A stretch of DNA of 64,000 bases from Lelliottia sp. WAP21 (GTDB lineage: Bacteria; Pseudomonadota; Gammaproteobacteria; Enterobacterales; Enterobacteriaceae). Shown here in pieces: positions 30,166-43,523 of this stretch; within the stretch, counting starts at the first letter, position 1, and every line of letters starts with the position of its first letter. The stretch spans positions 124,001 to 188,000 of the forward strand of contig NZ_JAIWPG020000005.1 in NCBI RefSeq assembly GCF_020532665.2, in the 5' to 3' direction. The position numbers were made by a program, and so were the translations under genes. The notes beneath the pieces are model-generated. The model saw only the letters and a program-made list of their open reading frames with translations, had not been told where the DNA came from and searched no databases.

Positions 30166-30392
30166 CTCACCCCAACCCTCTCCCACGGGGAGAGGGAGAA
30201 AAAAACCTGCAGGCACTTTCAACTTCTCCCACGGGGAGAGGGAGAAATAACCCTGCAGGCCCTTTCAACCTCCTCTCACGGGGAGAGGGAGTAATAACCC
30301 TGTAGGCCCTTTCAACGTCCTCCCACGGGGAGAGGGAGAAATACCCCTGCAGGCCCTTTTAACTTCCTCCCACGGGGAGAGGGAGGAGTAAA
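30166..30392. repeat. Tandem hairpin repeat, five copies with a 47-bp period
   Basis: Five copies of a hairpin of the form CTCTCCCACGGGGAGAGGG (first stem 30176-30183 / 30189-30196) recur with spacings of 46, 47, 47 and 47 bases. The intervening 25 or so bases, roughly AATAACCCTGCAGGCCCTTTCAAC, are also nearly identical between copies. The array sits between iap and the convergent end of cysH. Because the stretches between hairpins are repeats and not unique spacers, it is not a CRISPR array. It could terminate or stabilise transcripts from either side. Confidence 0.9.
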
Positions 30393-30421
30393 CCCGCAGA
30401 GTGCCGCCAGGCGAGAAACCA

Positions 30422-31156
30422 TTAGCCTTCGTGCAATCCGCACTCGCGTTTAAGCCCGAAGAAGCGCGTCTCTTCTTCAGCCATACCGGGCTCCCATTTG
30501 CGGGTGGTGTGGGTATCACCGACCGACAGATACCCTTCATCCCACAGCGGGTGGTATTTCAGCCCGTGCTGTTGCAGATACTGATAGACCGTGCGGTTAT
30601 CCCAGTCGATAATCGGCAGCACTTTGAACACCCCGCGCTGAATACCCAGTACCGGCAAACTGGCACGGCTACCGGACTGTTCGCGACGCAGCCCGGCGAA
30701 CCAGGTTTTGGCATTCAGCTCTTTGAGTGCGCGATTCATGGGCTCGACTTTGTTGATCTCGTTGTATTTCTCAATCCCTTCAACGCCCTGTTCCCACAGC
30801 TTACCGTAGCGCGCCTCCTGCCAGGCGGGGCTTTGCGGCGCTCGATAAACCTGAAGATTGAGCTTCAGTTTATCGGTGAGTTCATCAATAAACCGGTACG
30901 TCTCCGGGAAGAGATATCCGGTATCGGTGAGGATCACCGGAATATCCGGGCGGATTTTATTCACCAGATGCAAACTCACCGCCGCCTGAATACCAAAGCT
31001 CGACGACAGCACATAATCACCGGGCAAATTTTCCAGCGCCCAGGCCACACGTCCTTCGGCATCCCGTTTTTCCAGTTGCGCATTGGTTTCGGCAAGCGCA
31101 AGGATGCGCTCGACTTTTGGCAGTTCATTTAGGGCGTTCAGATCGAGTGTGGACAT
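30422..31156 (-). CDS. cysH: Phosphoadenylylsulfate reductase CysH
   Basis: A 244-residue thioredoxin-dependent PAPS reductase, which yields sulfite. The length equals the E. coli protein. The PP-loop-like [12 protein letters not shown] and the C-terminal ECGLHEG with catalytic Cys239 are present; no extra Cys pairs occur, so it is the PAPS type without a 4Fe-4S cluster. It lies 15 bases after cysI as the last gene of cysJIH. Confidence 0.98.
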   Translation of the reverse strand: MSTLDLNALNELPKVERILALAETNAQLEKRDAEGRVAWALENLPGDYVLSSSFGIQAAVSLHLVNKIRPDIPVILTDTGYLFPETYRFIDELTDKLKLNLQVYRAPQSPAWQEARYGKLWEQGVEGIEKYNEINKVEPMNRALKELNAKTWFAGLRREQSGSRASLPVLGIQRGVFKVLPIIDWDNRTVYQYLQQHGLKYHPLWDEGYLSVGDTHTTRKWEPGMAEEETRFFGLKRECGLHEG

Positions 31157-31171
31157 AATTACCTCTCGTGT

Positions 31172-32884
31172 TTATTCCCAGAAATCCCTGGCGGGATCGA
31201 GCACCGGGCGAATGATGCCCGCACGCACCGTAAAGTCGCCGAAGCCTTCACCCGCTTCGCGCTCTTTCGCCCAGCGCCCGACAAGCTGGTCCAGGGAGTC
31301 AAGAATTTCGGGTTCCGTAATATTCTCACGGTACATCCGTGGAATACGGGTTCCCATCCGGTTACCACCAAGATGCACGTTATAACGACCCGGTGCTTTA
31401 CCGACCAGCCCCAGCTCAGCCAGCATGGCGCGGCCACACCCGTTCGGACAGCCCGTCACGCGCATCACGATATGCTCCTCAGGGATGCCGTGTTTTGCCA
31501 GAATCGCTTCCACCTTATCGGTGAAGGACGGCAGGAAACGTTCAGCTTCTGCCATCGCCAGCGGGCAGGTCGGGAACGACACACAGGCCATAGAGTTTTC
31601 ACGCTGCGGCTTCACCGCATCCATCAGACCGTGACCTTTTGCCAGCGCCTCGATCTTCGCTTTTTCGCTTTCCGGTACGCCCGCAACGATCAGATTCTGG
31701 TTTGCGGTAATGCGGAATTCCCCTTGATGGATCTTCGCAATTTCCAGCAGACCGGTTTTCAACGGACGGCCCGGATAATCCAGAATACGGCCGTTTTCGA
31801 TAAACAGCGTCAGATGCCATTTGTCATCGATGCCTTTCACCCAGCCAATACGATCGCCGCGACCGGTGAATTCGTAAGGGCGGATCGGCTCGAATGTGAT
31901 CCCTGCACGACGTTCCACTTCTGCTTTAAACGTCTCGACGCCCACGCGCTCCAGGGTATATTTGGTTTTCGCGTTTTTACGATCGGTACGGTTACCCCAG
32001 TCGCGCTGCGTGGTCACCACCGCTTCAGCCACGGCCAGCGTATGCTCCAGCGGCAGATAACCAAACTCGCTGGCGGTGCGGGCATAGGTTTTCTTATTAC
32101 CGTGCTCAATGGATAGCCCCCCGCCGACCAGCAGGTTAAAGCCCACCAGCTTGCCGTTTTCGGCAATCGCCACGAAGTTCATGTCGTTGGCATGCAAATC
32201 GATGTCGTTCTGCGGCGGGATCACCACGGTAGTTTTGAACTTACGCGGCAGATAGGTCTGGCCGAGAATGGGTTCTTCATCCGTCGTGGCGACCTTCTCC
32301 TGATCGAGCCAGATCTCCGCATAGGCGCGGGTGCGCGGCAGCAGATGCTCGGAAATTTTCTTCGCCCATTCATACGCTTCGGCGTGCAGCTCAGACTCGT
32401 ACGGGTTCGAGGTGCAGAGCACGTTACGGTTCATGTCATTGGCGGTTGCCAGCGCGTCCAGCCCAACGGAGTGCAACATCTGATGCACCGGTTTGACGTT
32501 CTTCTTCAGAATGCCGTGGAACTGAAAGGTCTGACGGTTCGTCAGACGAATGCTGCCGTAAATCGTGTTGTCATGGGCGAATTTGTCGATCGCCTGCCAC
32601 TGAGTCGTGGTGATCACCCCACCCGGCAGACGGCAGCGCAACAGCATCGCATGACGCGGCTCCAGCTTCTGCTCCGCACGCTCGGCACGGATATCGCGAT
32701 CGTCCTGCTGGTACATACCGTGGAAGCGGATCAGCAGGAAGTTATCGCCCTTAAAACCGCCGGTTAAACCATCATTTAAATCTTCGGCAATGGTGCCGCG
32801 CAGATAGTTACTTTCAACCTTCATGCGCTCGGCATCAGTCAGTTTGCCTTCGACCACCAGTGGGCCTGGGTGTTTTTCGCTCAT
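31172..32884 (-). CDS. cysI: Sulfite reductase hemoprotein beta subunit CysI
   Basis: A 570-residue subunit that reduces sulfite to sulfide with siroheme and a 4Fe-4S cluster. Two cysteine motifs, CVSFPTC and GCPNGCG (Cys 434, 440, 479 and 483 in E. coli numbering), bind the cluster and bridge to siroheme. [13 protein letters not shown] and the NRNVLC motif belong to the conserved substrate region. It shares one base with the cysJ stop. Its siroheme would come from CysG encoded 3 kb away. Confidence 0.98.
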   Translation of the reverse strand: MSEKHPGPLVVEGKLTDAERMKVESNYLRGTIAEDLNDGLTGGFKGDNFLLIRFHGMYQQDDRDIRAERAEQKLEPRHAMLLRCRLPGGVITTTQWQAIDKFAHDNTIYGSIRLTNRQTFQFHGILKKNVKPVHQMLHSVGLDALATANDMNRNVLCTSNPYESELHAEAYEWAKKISEHLLPRTRAYAEIWLDQEKVATTDEEPILGQTYLPRKFKTTVVIPPQNDIDLHANDMNFVAIAENGKLVGFNLLVGGGLSIEHGNKKTYARTASEFGYLPLEHTLAVAEAVVTTQRDWGNRTDRKNAKTKYTLERVGVETFKAEVERRAGITFEPIRPYEFTGRGDRIGWVKGIDDKWHLTLFIENGRILDYPGRPLKTGLLEIAKIHQGEFRITANQNLIVAGVPESEKAKIEALAKGHGLMDAVKPQRENSMACVSFPTCPLAMAEAERFLPSFTDKVEAILAKHGIPEEHIVMRVTGCPNGCGRAMLAELGLVGKAPGRYNVHLGGNRMGTRIPRMYRENITEPEILDSLDQLVGRWAKEREAGEGFGDFTVRAGIIRPVLDPARDFWE

Positions 32885-34689
32885 TAGTAGACATCTCGCT
32901 GATAACGGCGCTCGACGCGCAGCTCACTTAAAAATTCATCCGCCGATTCGATATCCATACCACCGAATTCAGCAATCACTTCCAGCAATGCCTGCTCAAC
33001 GTCTTTCGCCATGCGATTGGCGTCGCCGCAGACATAAAGGTGGGCACCCTCATTAATCCAGCGCCACAGCTCTGCGCCCTGTTCGCGCAGTTTGTCTTGT
33101 ACGTATATTTTCTGTTCCTGATCGCGAGACCAGGCAAGATCGATTCGCGTCAGCACGCCCTCTTTGACGTAGCGCTGCCACTCCACCTGATAGAGGAAAT
33201 CTTCGGTGAAGTGCGGATTGCCGAAGAAGAGCCAGTTTTTACCAGGGGCTTCTTCGGCCGCGCGTTGCTGCATAAAGGCGCGGAACGGGGCAATCCCCGT
33301 GCCAGGCCCAATCATAATGACCGGGGTTTCCGGGTTTTCTGGCAGGCGGAAGTTGTCGTTATGCTCGATAAAGACCCGCACTTCACCGTCTTCTTCAACA
33401 CGATCGGCGAGGAAGCTCGACGCGCCGCCCGCGCGTGCACGGCCTTCAATGTCATAACGCACAGCGCCCACGGTAATATGCACTTCATTCTCTACCTCCG
33501 CCTGCGACGAGGCGATGGAATAGAGGCGTGGCGTTAACGGACGCAGCAGGCCAATGAGCGCGTCAGCATCCAGCTGTGCCGGTGAGAAGCGCACCATATC
33601 GACAATCGGCGTCGTCGCGGCGTAATGCTGGAGTTTCGCTTTATCTCCTACTAACGGCAGCAGCGAATCGCTGCGGGTCAGCGTGGCGTAATTTTCCACA
33701 ATATTGGCAGTGTTGACGGTGAGTTCAACATGCCATTGCAGGGCTTCATTAAGCGGCAGCGTCTTGCCATCGACCATAACCGGCTCATCGCCTTTCAGCC
33801 ACAGCAGTTCAACCAATTCGTTCACCAGCGCAGGATCGTTCTGATACCACACGCCCAGAGCATCGCCGGGCTGGTATCGCAGCCCTGAATCCCCTAAATC
33901 AATTTCTATATGACGCACATCTTTTTCGGAGTCGCGTCCGGTGATTTTTTGATTGACCGACAGGCTTGCCGTCAGTGGCACTTCTTTAGTGTAAGGACTG
34001 GTGTGGATGTCGTTCACGACGCCCGAGGCGGTCAAAGCAGCCTGAGACGAGGTCTCTTTCGGGACGCGGGCTTTCAGCACCTCGACCACGCGCGCACGCC
34101 ATTCGGCTGCGGCAGTCTGGTATTCCACGTCAGCATCCACACGATCCAACAAGCGCTCTGCACCCAGCTCCGCAAGCTTGTTATCGAAATCTTTACCGGA
34201 CTGGCAGAAAAATTCATAGGACGTATCGCCAAGCCCAAACACCGCGAAGGCGGTGCCATCAAGTTTTGGCGCTTTTTTGGAGAACAGGAATTTATGCAGC
34301 GCAACGGCCTCTTCGGCCGGTTCACCTTCACCTTGCGTTGACGCGACCACCACCAGCAATTTTTCTGACGCGATTTGTTTAAATTTATAATCCCCGGCGT
34401 TCACCAGGTTCACGTTCAGTTTTGCGGCAAGGAGATCGTCACGCAGGGCCTCAGCCACGCGGCGCGCGTTACCGGTTTGCGAAGCGGAAATCAGCGTAAT
34501 GGCAGGGATTTCTGGCGCAGCGGTGGGAGCGGCAGCCACCGCGCCAGGCTGTTGATTGAGCATGCCCCAGAAATAGCCGGAGACCCAGGCAAGCTGAGTC
34601 GGTGAAAAATCAGTCGTGGCCGCCTGAAGGCGCGCCAGTTGCTCCGGATTAAGAGGAAGCAAATTCGAAGGTGGGGCCTGTGTTGTCAT
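32884..34689 (-). CDS. cysJ: Sulfite reductase flavoprotein alpha subunit CysJ
   Basis: A 601-residue flavoprotein, two residues longer than E. coli CysJ. It moves electrons from NADPH through FAD and FMN to CysI. The N-terminal flavodoxin domain has [19 protein letters not shown] and [13 protein letters not shown]; the FAD domain has [11 protein letters not shown]; the NADPH domain has [18 protein letters not shown] and ends in RDVY. It heads the cysJIH operon. Confidence 0.98.
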   Translation of the reverse strand: MTTQAPPSNLLPLNPEQLARLQAATTDFSPTQLAWVSGYFWGMLNQQPGAVAAAPTAAPEIPAITLISASQTGNARRVAEALRDDLLAAKLNVNLVNAGDYKFKQIASEKLLVVVASTQGEGEPAEEAVALHKFLFSKKAPKLDGTAFAVFGLGDTSYEFFCQSGKDFDNKLAELGAERLLDRVDADVEYQTAAAEWRARVVEVLKARVPKETSSQAALTASGVVNDIHTSPYTKEVPLTASLSVNQKITGRDSEKDVRHIEIDLGDSGLRYQPGDALGVWYQNDPALVNELVELLWLKGDEPVMVDGKTLPLNEALQWHVELTVNTANIVENYATLTRSDSLLPLVGDKAKLQHYAATTPIVDMVRFSPAQLDADALIGLLRPLTPRLYSIASSQAEVENEVHITVGAVRYDIEGRARAGGASSFLADRVEEDGEVRVFIEHNDNFRLPENPETPVIMIGPGTGIAPFRAFMQQRAAEEAPGKNWLFFGNPHFTEDFLYQVEWQRYVKEGVLTRIDLAWSRDQEQKIYVQDKLREQGAELWRWINEGAHLYVCGDANRMAKDVEQALLEVIAEFGGMDIESADEFLSELRVERRYQRDVY

Positions 34690-34993
34690 GCGTTGTTATG
34701 TTCCAGTAGCAAAGCGGAATTTATGCAAAAAGACCAAACTAGCGATAAGGTTAACGGCGAGGAACATAACAATTAAAGAAGGGATGGAAATAATAAATAA
34801 CCAAATGAACTAACCTGTTTTAGTCATGGTTGTTAACAAGAAAACCGATAAATCAACTCACTGATTTTAAAAGACAAACAGGACAATGGCGGTAAGGATA
34901 CCCGCTGAGTTGCGGTAAGGCCGTTTTAGTTAATGCTAAAAAATGTGCTTTCCGGTACTATGCGGCGGTTTTTTCCGCACTACTTGAGAGTTC
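34690..34993. promoter_or_regulatory. Divergent control region between cysJ and queD
   Basis: About 300 AT-rich bases without a gene. It must hold the cysJIH promoter, which in E. coli is activated by CysB, and the queD promoter. I see a perfect 10-base palindrome TTGTTAACAA at 34830-34839, and GAGAG seven bases before queD. I cannot place a CysB site with confidence. Confidence 0.5.
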
Positions 34994-35359
34994 ATGATGT
35001 CCACCACACTGTTTAAAGATTTCACCTTCGAAGCCGCTCACCATCTTCCGCACGTTCCTGCCGGGCATAAATGTGGCCGTCTGCACGGGCACTCCTTTAT
35101 GGTACGCCTTGAAATCACCGGTGAAGTCGATCCCCATACGGGCTGGATCATGGACTTCTCCGAGCTGAAAGCGGCGTTCAAACCGACATACGATCGTCTC
35201 GATCATTATTATCTGAACGATATCCCCGGCCTGGAAAATCCCACCAGCGAAGTGCTGGCAAAATGGATTTGGGATGTGATGAAACCTCTGGTGCCGTTAC
35301 TGAGCGCCGTGATGATCAAAGAGACCTGCACCGCTGGCTGCGTGTACCGCGGAGAATAA
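34994..35359 (+). CDS. queD: 6-carboxy-5,6,7,8-tetrahydropterin synthase QueD
   Basis: A 121-residue enzyme of the PTPS-like fold, same length as in E. coli. It converts dihydroneopterin triphosphate to carboxytetrahydropterin, the second step toward queuosine. Zinc ligands in AAHHL and [11 protein letters not shown] are visible, with Cys in the CGRLHGH motif acting as the catalytic cysteine. It is transcribed away from cysJ and converges on queE, which performs the next step. Confidence 0.97.
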   Translation: MMSTTLFKDFTFEAAHHLPHVPAGHKCGRLHGHSFMVRLEITGEVDPHTGWIMDFSELKAAFKPTYDRLDHYYLNDIPGLENPTSEVLAKWIWDVMKPLVPLLSAVMIKETCTAGCVYRGE

Positions 35360-35364
35360 AAAAA

Positions 35365-35387
35365 CCCGGTTTTTACACCGGGCTTTT
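35365..35387. terminator. Bidirectional terminator between queD and queE
   Basis: CCCGGT (35365-35370), six-base loop, ACCGGG (35377-35382), followed by CTTTT and preceded by a run of seven A. Serves both convergent genes. Confidence 0.85.
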
Positions 35388-35388
35388 A

Positions 35389-36060
35389 TCAGGCAATGTT
35401 CAGGTATTTGTGCGTCTGCATTGACAGGCGCCAGTTGCGCGCAATACAGGTTTCGATACACAGTCGCGTGGCGTCCTCTTTCTGACTGATCGGCTGCAGG
35501 GCAATGATGCGCTGCTTTTCGTCCGAGAGTGTCTCCAGCAGTTCATCCAGCGCTTCGATGTCACGCACCCGGCCAACCGGATGTTTAATTTCATCAGCAC
35601 GCTCAAGCGCCTGTGAAAGGACATCATATCCCCCGCGCATATTCACCTTTGGCGATACGGTGACCCACGTAGAGGGTGAACAACGCACTTCATGCGTGCC
35701 GCTGGTTTCGATCTGGCAGCTGAAGCCGTTCTTTTCCAGCAGGTCCGTCAGCGACATGAGATCGTGGATACACGGCTCACCACCGGTAATCACGACATGG
35801 CGCGCGGTCCAGCCCTGACGACTAATAATCGCCAGAAGATCTTCCGCGCTCCCTGCTCCCCATTTATCGCTCTCTTTGGTTTTGGCAAGAATGCTAAACA
35901 GCGAGACTTCCCGATCTGCAAGCTTATCCCACGTATGTTTGGTATCACACCAGGCACAGCCAACCGGGCATCCCTGTAAACGAATAAAAATAGCGGGAAC
36001 GCCAGTGAAGTAACCCTCGCCTTGCAGGGTCTGGAACATCTCGTTAATCGGGTACTGCAT
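35389..36060 (-). CDS. queE: 7-carboxy-7-deazaguanine synthase QueE
   Basis: A 223-residue radical SAM enzyme of the queuosine pathway, acting on the QueD product. The cluster motif is CPVGCAWC (Cx3Cx2C), following FIRLQG. GGEPCIHD is the SAM-contact motif, and SPKVNMRGGY follows. I start at 36060 (MQYPINEMFQTLQGEG); an ATG two codons earlier exists. The pairing with queD across a shared terminator is as in E. coli. Confidence 0.97.
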   Translation of the reverse strand: MQYPINEMFQTLQGEGYFTGVPAIFIRLQGCPVGCAWCDTKHTWDKLADREVSLFSILAKTKESDKWGAGSAEDLLAIISRQGWTARHVVITGGEPCIHDLMSLTDLLEKNGFSCQIETSGTHEVRCSPSTWVTVSPKVNMRGGYDVLSQALERADEIKHPVGRVRDIEALDELLETLSDEKQRIIALQPISQKEDATRLCIETCIARNWRLSMQTHKYLNIA

Positions 36061-36113
36061 AGTCATCTCGGTTCAGGGATAATCGTTAATTATTACAGAT
36101 CCCAGCCCAAGTA

Positions 36114-36821
36114 TCATGCCCCATCGGTGCTGTGCGCATTAATGGCCATGACAAATCGCGTGGTAATCTGCTGCGGGCGGGTTATTGCGCCGCCCACGAC
36201 CACCGTATGTGCCCCGAGTGCCAGACAACGTGCGGCGCGCTCCGGCGTATCGACATTTCCTTCCGCCACCACCGGAATGCTGACCGCAGCAATGACATCG
36301 CGCAGGAAGGCGCAGTCATTTTCAGGCAGAGAATGACCAGCCGTTTCCTGTGTATAGCCATACAAGGTGGTACCGACACAGTCAAAGCCCAGTGCCTGTG
36401 CGGTGCGGGCTTCGTCTACCGTGGCAATATCAGCCATTAGCAGCAACGCCGGATAACGAGCCCGAATCTTGCCCATCAGCTCCGCCAGCGTTTCACCCCC
36501 GGGACGAGGGCGAGCCGTGGCATCAAGCGCAATGATCTCGGGCGCGACCGTCATCAGTTCGTCCACCTCTTTGAGGGTGGCGGTAATGAAGACCTCGCTG
36601 TCGGGGTAATCTCGCTTAATAATACCGATCACCGGCAGTGAAACCTGCTGCTTAATCGCACTGATATCCACCACGCTGTTCGCCCGTATCGCTACCGCTC
36701 CACCCTGCTCTGCGGCCACGGCCATCCGTGACATAATAAACGGGCTGTGCAGCGGTTCATTTTCCAGCGCCTGGCAGGAAACAATTAGTTGGCCTTTCAG
36801 ATTATCCAGTACAGTTTTCAT
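36114..36821 (-). CDS. nanE: N-acetylmannosamine-6-phosphate 2-epimerase NanE
   Basis: A 235-residue TIM-barrel enzyme that converts ManNAc-6-phosphate to GlcNAc-6-phosphate. Family segments are present: [41 protein letters not shown] and [13 protein letters not shown]. It overlaps the PTS gene by 4 bases (ATGA). The pair suggests uptake of N-acetylmannosamine as its 6-phosphate and entry into amino-sugar breakdown. nanA, nanT and nanK are not in this window. Confidence 0.92.
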   Translation of the reverse strand: MKTVLDNLKGQLIVSCQALENEPLHSPFIMSRMAVAAEQGGAVAIRANSVVDISAIKQQVSLPVIGIIKRDYPDSEVFITATLKEVDELMTVAPEIIALDATARPRPGGETLAELMGKIRARYPALLLMADIATVDEARTAQALGFDCVGTTLYGYTQETAGHSLPENDCAFLRDVIAAVSIPVVAEGNVDTPERAARCLALGAHTVVVGGAITRPQQITTRFVMAINAHSTDGA

Positions 36822-38377
36822 GACGATAACATCTCTTCTACTTCGTTTTTGATAATGGTGACATGCGGTCCATAGATGACCTGTACCCCGTTGCCGCGCA
36901 CAATCACACCGCGCGCACCGGTGGCTTTCAACGCGTCTTCGTTGACTTTACTTCCGTCTTTGACCGTCACACGCAGCCGTGTGGCACAGCAGTCGACCTC
37001 GTCCAGGTTCTCTCTCCCGCCAAGCCCGGCAACCACTGCCGCTGCTCGTTCGCTTTGCGGCAGATGAGTTTCAACGACGGCCTCTTTCTCACGACCCGGC
37101 GTGGCGTACCCGAAACGGTTAATCATGAAACGGAAGGTGAAGTAATAGAGGAAGAACCACGGCACGCCGACCAGCGGCACCGATAACCAGTGCGTTTTTG
37201 CCTCCCCTTGCAACACGCCAAAGAGAATGAAATCAATAAACCCGCCGGAGAAAGTCTGCCCGATGGTGATATGTAAAATGTGGGCAATCATGAATGCCAG
37301 GCCATCAAAGAACGCATGGATGACGTACAAAACGGGCGCGATGAACAGGAACGAGAACTCGATCGGTTCCGTAATCCCCGTCAGGAAAGAGGTCAACGCG
37401 GCGGATAATAACAGCCCGGCGACGCGTTTCTTGTTCTCGGGCTTTGCCGTGTGATACATGGCAAGGCAGGCGCCGAGCAGACCAAACATCATCGTGATAA
37501 AGCGCCCGGACATGAAGCGTGATGTACCCACGTAGAACTGCTGGGTATCAGGATCCGCTAGCTGAGCAAAGAAAATTCGCTGTGTGCCTTCAACCAGCTG
37601 GCCGTTAACGATTTCACTTCCTCCCAGAGCCGTCGTCCAGAAAGGCAGATAGAAGATATGATGAAGACCAAACGGGCCAAGCATACGCAGGATAAAGCCG
37701 TATAAAAACGTGCCCAGATAACCCGTGGCGTCCACCAGCCCACCCAGCCCGAAGATCAGCTTCTGGAAGTGAGGCCATACCATCGTCATCGCGGCACCGA
37801 CGACGATCGCCGCCAGCGAGCTGATGATGGGTACAAAACGCGATCCACCAAAAAAGCCGAGGAACTGTGGCAACGCAATTTTATTAAACCGGTGATGCAA
37901 AATGCAGGTCACCAGGCCAATCACCACCCCGCCAAACACACCGGTTTCCAGCGTCTGGATCCCGAGCGTCATGCCTTGCCCTACCGCACCGGGGTTTTCC
38001 AGCGCCAGTTTGCCGGTCAGGATCAGTAACGCATTAATCGTGGCGTTCATCACGAGGAAGGCGAGCAGTGCTGCCAGTCCTGCGGTGCCTTTATCGGTTT
38101 TCGCCAGACCCACCGCGACCCCAACGGCAAAAAGAACCGAAAGGTTGGCGAAGACGATCGACCCCGCACTGCTCATGATGGTGAAGATTGCCTGAAGCCA
38201 GCCGATATCCAGGAATGGATAGGCGGTGAGAGTATTGGGGTTGGACAGTGCACCACCGATGCCCAGTAACAACCCTGCAGCGGGCAATACCGCGATAGGC
38301 AGCATGAACGATTTACCAAACCGCTGTGCTTTTTCAAACCAGGCCCCTGAAGAGGTGCCACTCATTATTTGCATCAT
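36818..38377 (-). CDS. PTS transporter subunit IIBC of the glucose/NAG family
   Basis: A 519-residue EIICB permease. The EIIC part has about ten membrane segments and the active-site motif [12 protein letters not shown]. The EIIB part at the C-terminus has [14 protein letters not shown]; the second cysteine is the phosphorylation site by comparison with other EIIB domains. It lacks an EIIA domain, so it presumably uses EIIA-Glc. I start at 38377, seven bases after GGGGGAGTG. Coupling to nanE points to N-acetylmannosamine as the sugar, but MurP- or NagE-like specificity remains possible. Confidence 0.85.
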   Translation of the reverse strand: MMQIMSGTSSGAWFEKAQRFGKSFMLPIAVLPAAGLLLGIGGALSNPNTLTAYPFLDIGWLQAIFTIMSSAGSIVFANLSVLFAVGVAVGLAKTDKGTAGLAALLAFLVMNATINALLILTGKLALENPGAVGQGMTLGIQTLETGVFGGVVIGLVTCILHHRFNKIALPQFLGFFGGSRFVPIISSLAAIVVGAAMTMVWPHFQKLIFGLGGLVDATGYLGTFLYGFILRMLGPFGLHHIFYLPFWTTALGGSEIVNGQLVEGTQRIFFAQLADPDTQQFYVGTSRFMSGRFITMMFGLLGACLAMYHTAKPENKKRVAGLLLSAALTSFLTGITEPIEFSFLFIAPVLYVIHAFFDGLAFMIAHILHITIGQTFSGGFIDFILFGVLQGEAKTHWLSVPLVGVPWFFLYYFTFRFMINRFGYATPGREKEAVVETHLPQSERAAAVVAGLGGRENLDEVDCCATRLRVTVKDGSKVNEDALKATGARGVIVRGNGVQVIYGPHVTIIKNEVEEMLSS

Positions 38378-38416
38378 TTTTTCACTCCCCCGACAATTGA
38401 TGAAAATTTTTACCAC

Positions 38417-38543
38417 ATAATTATATTTAGCTGGAAATTATCACCAATAAAGGAGAAGCGGATCATACTTTTTTAAAATGACTGGCATCTTTCCCCCGCT
38501 TTCCCCCACACTAGACGGCAGAGAAACGCATTAAGGATCGAGC
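38417..38543. promoter_or_regulatory. Divergent control region between the PTS gene and the RpiR regulator
   Basis: AT-rich start, with an inverted repeat ATAATT (38417-38422) and AATTAT (38436-38441), and a direct repeat CTTTCCCCC near 38489-38507. Either could be bound by the adjacent RpiR-family protein. No clear consensus promoter is recognised. Confidence 0.35.
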
Positions 38544-39368
38544 ATGTCAGACCATGAAAACCTGCTGCTGAAGCTACGCCAGGAGGCTTCCGGGTACAGC
38601 CCCACGCAACAAAAACTGGGTGAGTTCGTTTTACAGGATCCTGCAAAGGTGCTTTACCTGACGATCACCGAGCTTGCCCGGGAAAGCGAAACCAGTGAAG
38701 CCAGCGTGACGCGGCTTTGCCGGGCACTGGGCTGCAAAGGCTATACCGAATTCAAAATGGCGCTGGCATTGGATGTACAGCGGGAACATGCGCCTGTACA
38801 AAAAGGGGATGAGATTGATGAGGTGGTTGAAGAGTCGGTTTTAGCATTACGGGACACAGGCCGCCTGCTTGACCGCAACGTGCTCTTACAGGCCGCAAAG
38901 GCCTTACATCAGGCACGCTCTGTGTCGATTTATGGCGTGGCGGCAAGTGCAACTCTGGGCGACTATTTGCACTATAAGCTCTTGCGACTGGGTAAACCGG
39001 CGCAGCTTTTTAGCGACATGCACCGCGCGTCAATGAATGCGACCAGCCTGACGAGTGACGATGTGGTGGTGGCGATATCAAGTTCTGGCTCAACGCGCGA
39101 TCTGCTGCACGTGGTTAAACTGGCTCGTCAACGTGGCGCTCGCGTTCTGGCGCTGAGCAATACGCCGCGCAGTCCTCTGACATCGCTGAGTGATATGCTT
39201 TTAGTCGCGGCAAAACCGGAAGGGCCGCTAAGCGCTGGCGCGCTCAATGCAAAAGTGGGCGTCATGCTGCTGGTAGAACTGCTGGCGGTGAGCTTGATAT
39301 CGCTTGATGCCCACTATAGCGACACCAGTCAGCAAACGGCGAGCGCCACCTTGCCCCTTCTGCTGTAA
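38544..39368 (+). CDS. RpiR/MurR-family transcriptional regulator
   Basis: A 274-residue regulator with an N-terminal RpiR helix-turn-helix (SETSEASVTRLCRALGCKGYTEFKMALALD, about 45-80) and a C-terminal SIS sugar-phosphate-binding domain (SIYGVAASATLGDYLHYKLLRLGKP, VVVAISSSGSTRDLLHVVKLARQRGARVLALSNTPRSPL). It is divergent from the PTS-nanE pair. By family precedent it would sense a phosphorylated amino sugar, such as ManNAc-6-phosphate, and control that pair. Confidence 0.9.
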   Translation: MSDHENLLLKLRQEASGYSPTQQKLGEFVLQDPAKVLYLTITELARESETSEASVTRLCRALGCKGYTEFKMALALDVQREHAPVQKGDEIDEVVEESVLALRDTGRLLDRNVLLQAAKALHQARSVSIYGVAASATLGDYLHYKLLRLGKPAQLFSDMHRASMNATSLTSDDVVVAISSSGSTRDLLHVVKLARQRGARVLALSNTPRSPLTSLSDMLLVAAKPEGPLSAGALNAKVGVMLLVELLAVSLISLDAHYSDTSQQTASATLPLLL

Positions 39369-39380
39369 TTCAGTCACAAA

Positions 39381-39404
39381 AAAACCCGCCGAAGCGGGTT
39401 TTTT
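39381..39404. terminator. Bidirectional terminator between the RpiR regulator and eno
   Basis: AAAACCCGC, four-base loop CGAA, GCGGGTTTT, with further A and T runs on both sides. Serves the convergent regulator and eno transcripts. Confidence 0.9.
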
Positions 39405-39421
39405 AGAGGTAAAGGGCAGGA

Positions 39422-40789
<1,368 letters not shown>

Positions 40790-40801
40790 CTAACTTTTGA
40801 C

Positions 40802-42454
<1,653 letters not shown>

Positions 42455-42663
42455 TTAGGTTGGAATGATGGAATAACCAGGACGGGAAAGTAGTATACCC
42501 GAACACGGCGAGTGCCACAAACATTCATTCTCCGTCTCCTGCTTCAGGTTTTGACAAACATAGGGAGTGAGAAAATAGCCCCTTTTGATTAATTGTTTTT
42601 GACGCAAATCAAGCGCTTGTCATTTAAAAAATCACACAAATTGCGCTTGATCGCGAAATTTCG

Positions 42664-43455
42664 TTAGAGATCATGTTCCTGGCGTTTTACTTCCTGCCAG
42701 ACTTCTTCCATTAAATTCAGGTCAACACCGGTCATTTCCAGGCCACGAGAGGCCACAATCCGTTCCACTTCCCGGAAGCGGCGTTCAAATTTCAGGTTGG
42801 CTTTTTGCAGTGCCGTTTCGGCTTTTACCCCTAAATGGCGCGAAAGATTCACGGTGGCGAACAGCAAATCGCCCATCTCCTCTTCAAGCCGGGCTTCATC
42901 CACCACGGCCTGCTTCGCTTCATGCATGACCTCGTCGATCTCCTCGTAGACCTTGTCCAGGACAGGCCCCAGGGTAGCCCAGTCAAAGCCGACCGTTGAA
43001 CAGCGTTTCTGGATCTTGTGGGCGCGCATCAACGCAGGCAGGCTCAGGGGAATATCGTCCAGGGCCGAGTGCTGGGATTTTTCGGCACGCTCGGCGCTTT
43101 TTATCTGCTCCCAGCGGACCAGCACTTCCGTGCTGTTGCCGGCGGTGGCATCGCCAAAGATATGAGGATGGCGGCGCTCCAGCTTGTCACTGATGGCGGC
43201 ACAAATGTCATTAAAATCAAAACGCCCCTCTTCCTGGGCCATTTGCGCGTAGAACACGACCTGGAAAAGCAGGTCGCCCAACTCACCGCGCAGATCGTCG
43301 AAATCTTCACGAGAGATGGCATCCAGGACTTCGTAGGTCTCTTCAAGGGTGTAAGGCGCGATGGTCGCGAAAGTCTGCTCTTTGTCCCATGGACAGCCGT
43401 TTTCCGGGTCACGCAGACGTTTCATAATGCCGAGCAGGCGGTCGATTTGGGTCAT
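42664..43455 (-). CDS. mazG: Nucleoside triphosphate pyrophosphohydrolase MazG
   Basis: A 263-residue protein with two tandem MazG helical domains, each carrying an acidic metal-binding EExxE-type helix (TLEETYEVLDAI..DLRGELGDLL; YEEIDEVMHE..LEEEMGDLLFATV). It hydrolyses NTPs and in E. coli lowers ppGpp after starvation. The ATG at 43455 gives the E. coli length; four codons upstream is another ATG. It follows relA after 68 bases, without the mazE and mazF genes present there in E. coli. Confidence 0.96.
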   Translation of the reverse strand: MTQIDRLLGIMKRLRDPENGCPWDKEQTFATIAPYTLEETYEVLDAISREDFDDLRGELGDLLFQVVFYAQMAQEEGRFDFNDICAAISDKLERRHPHIFGDATAGNSTEVLVRWEQIKSAERAEKSQHSALDDIPLSLPALMRAHKIQKRCSTVGFDWATLGPVLDKVYEEIDEVMHEAKQAVVDEARLEEEMGDLLFATVNLSRHLGVKAETALQKANLKFERRFREVERIVASRGLEMTGVDLNLMEEVWQEVKRQEHDL

Positions 43456-43478
43456 GTCTGTTTCCATAAAATAACGCA

Positions 43479-43506
43479 GCCGGGCGGCGACGACGCCTTG
43501 CCCGGC
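43479..43506. repeat. REP-like palindrome between relA and mazG
   Basis: GCCGGGCGGCGACGACG...CTTGCCCGGC forms a hairpin with imperfect GC-rich arms, like the other REP units in this window. It occupies most of the short gap where mazEF would be in E. coli K-12. Confidence 0.7.
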
Positions 43507-43523
43507 CTGAATGAGTAAGAGGA

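Noticed and set aside
30166-30392. Possible CRISPR array between iap and cysH
   Set aside because: The segments between the repeated hairpins are almost identical to each other, so there are no unique spacers, and no cas genes are present.
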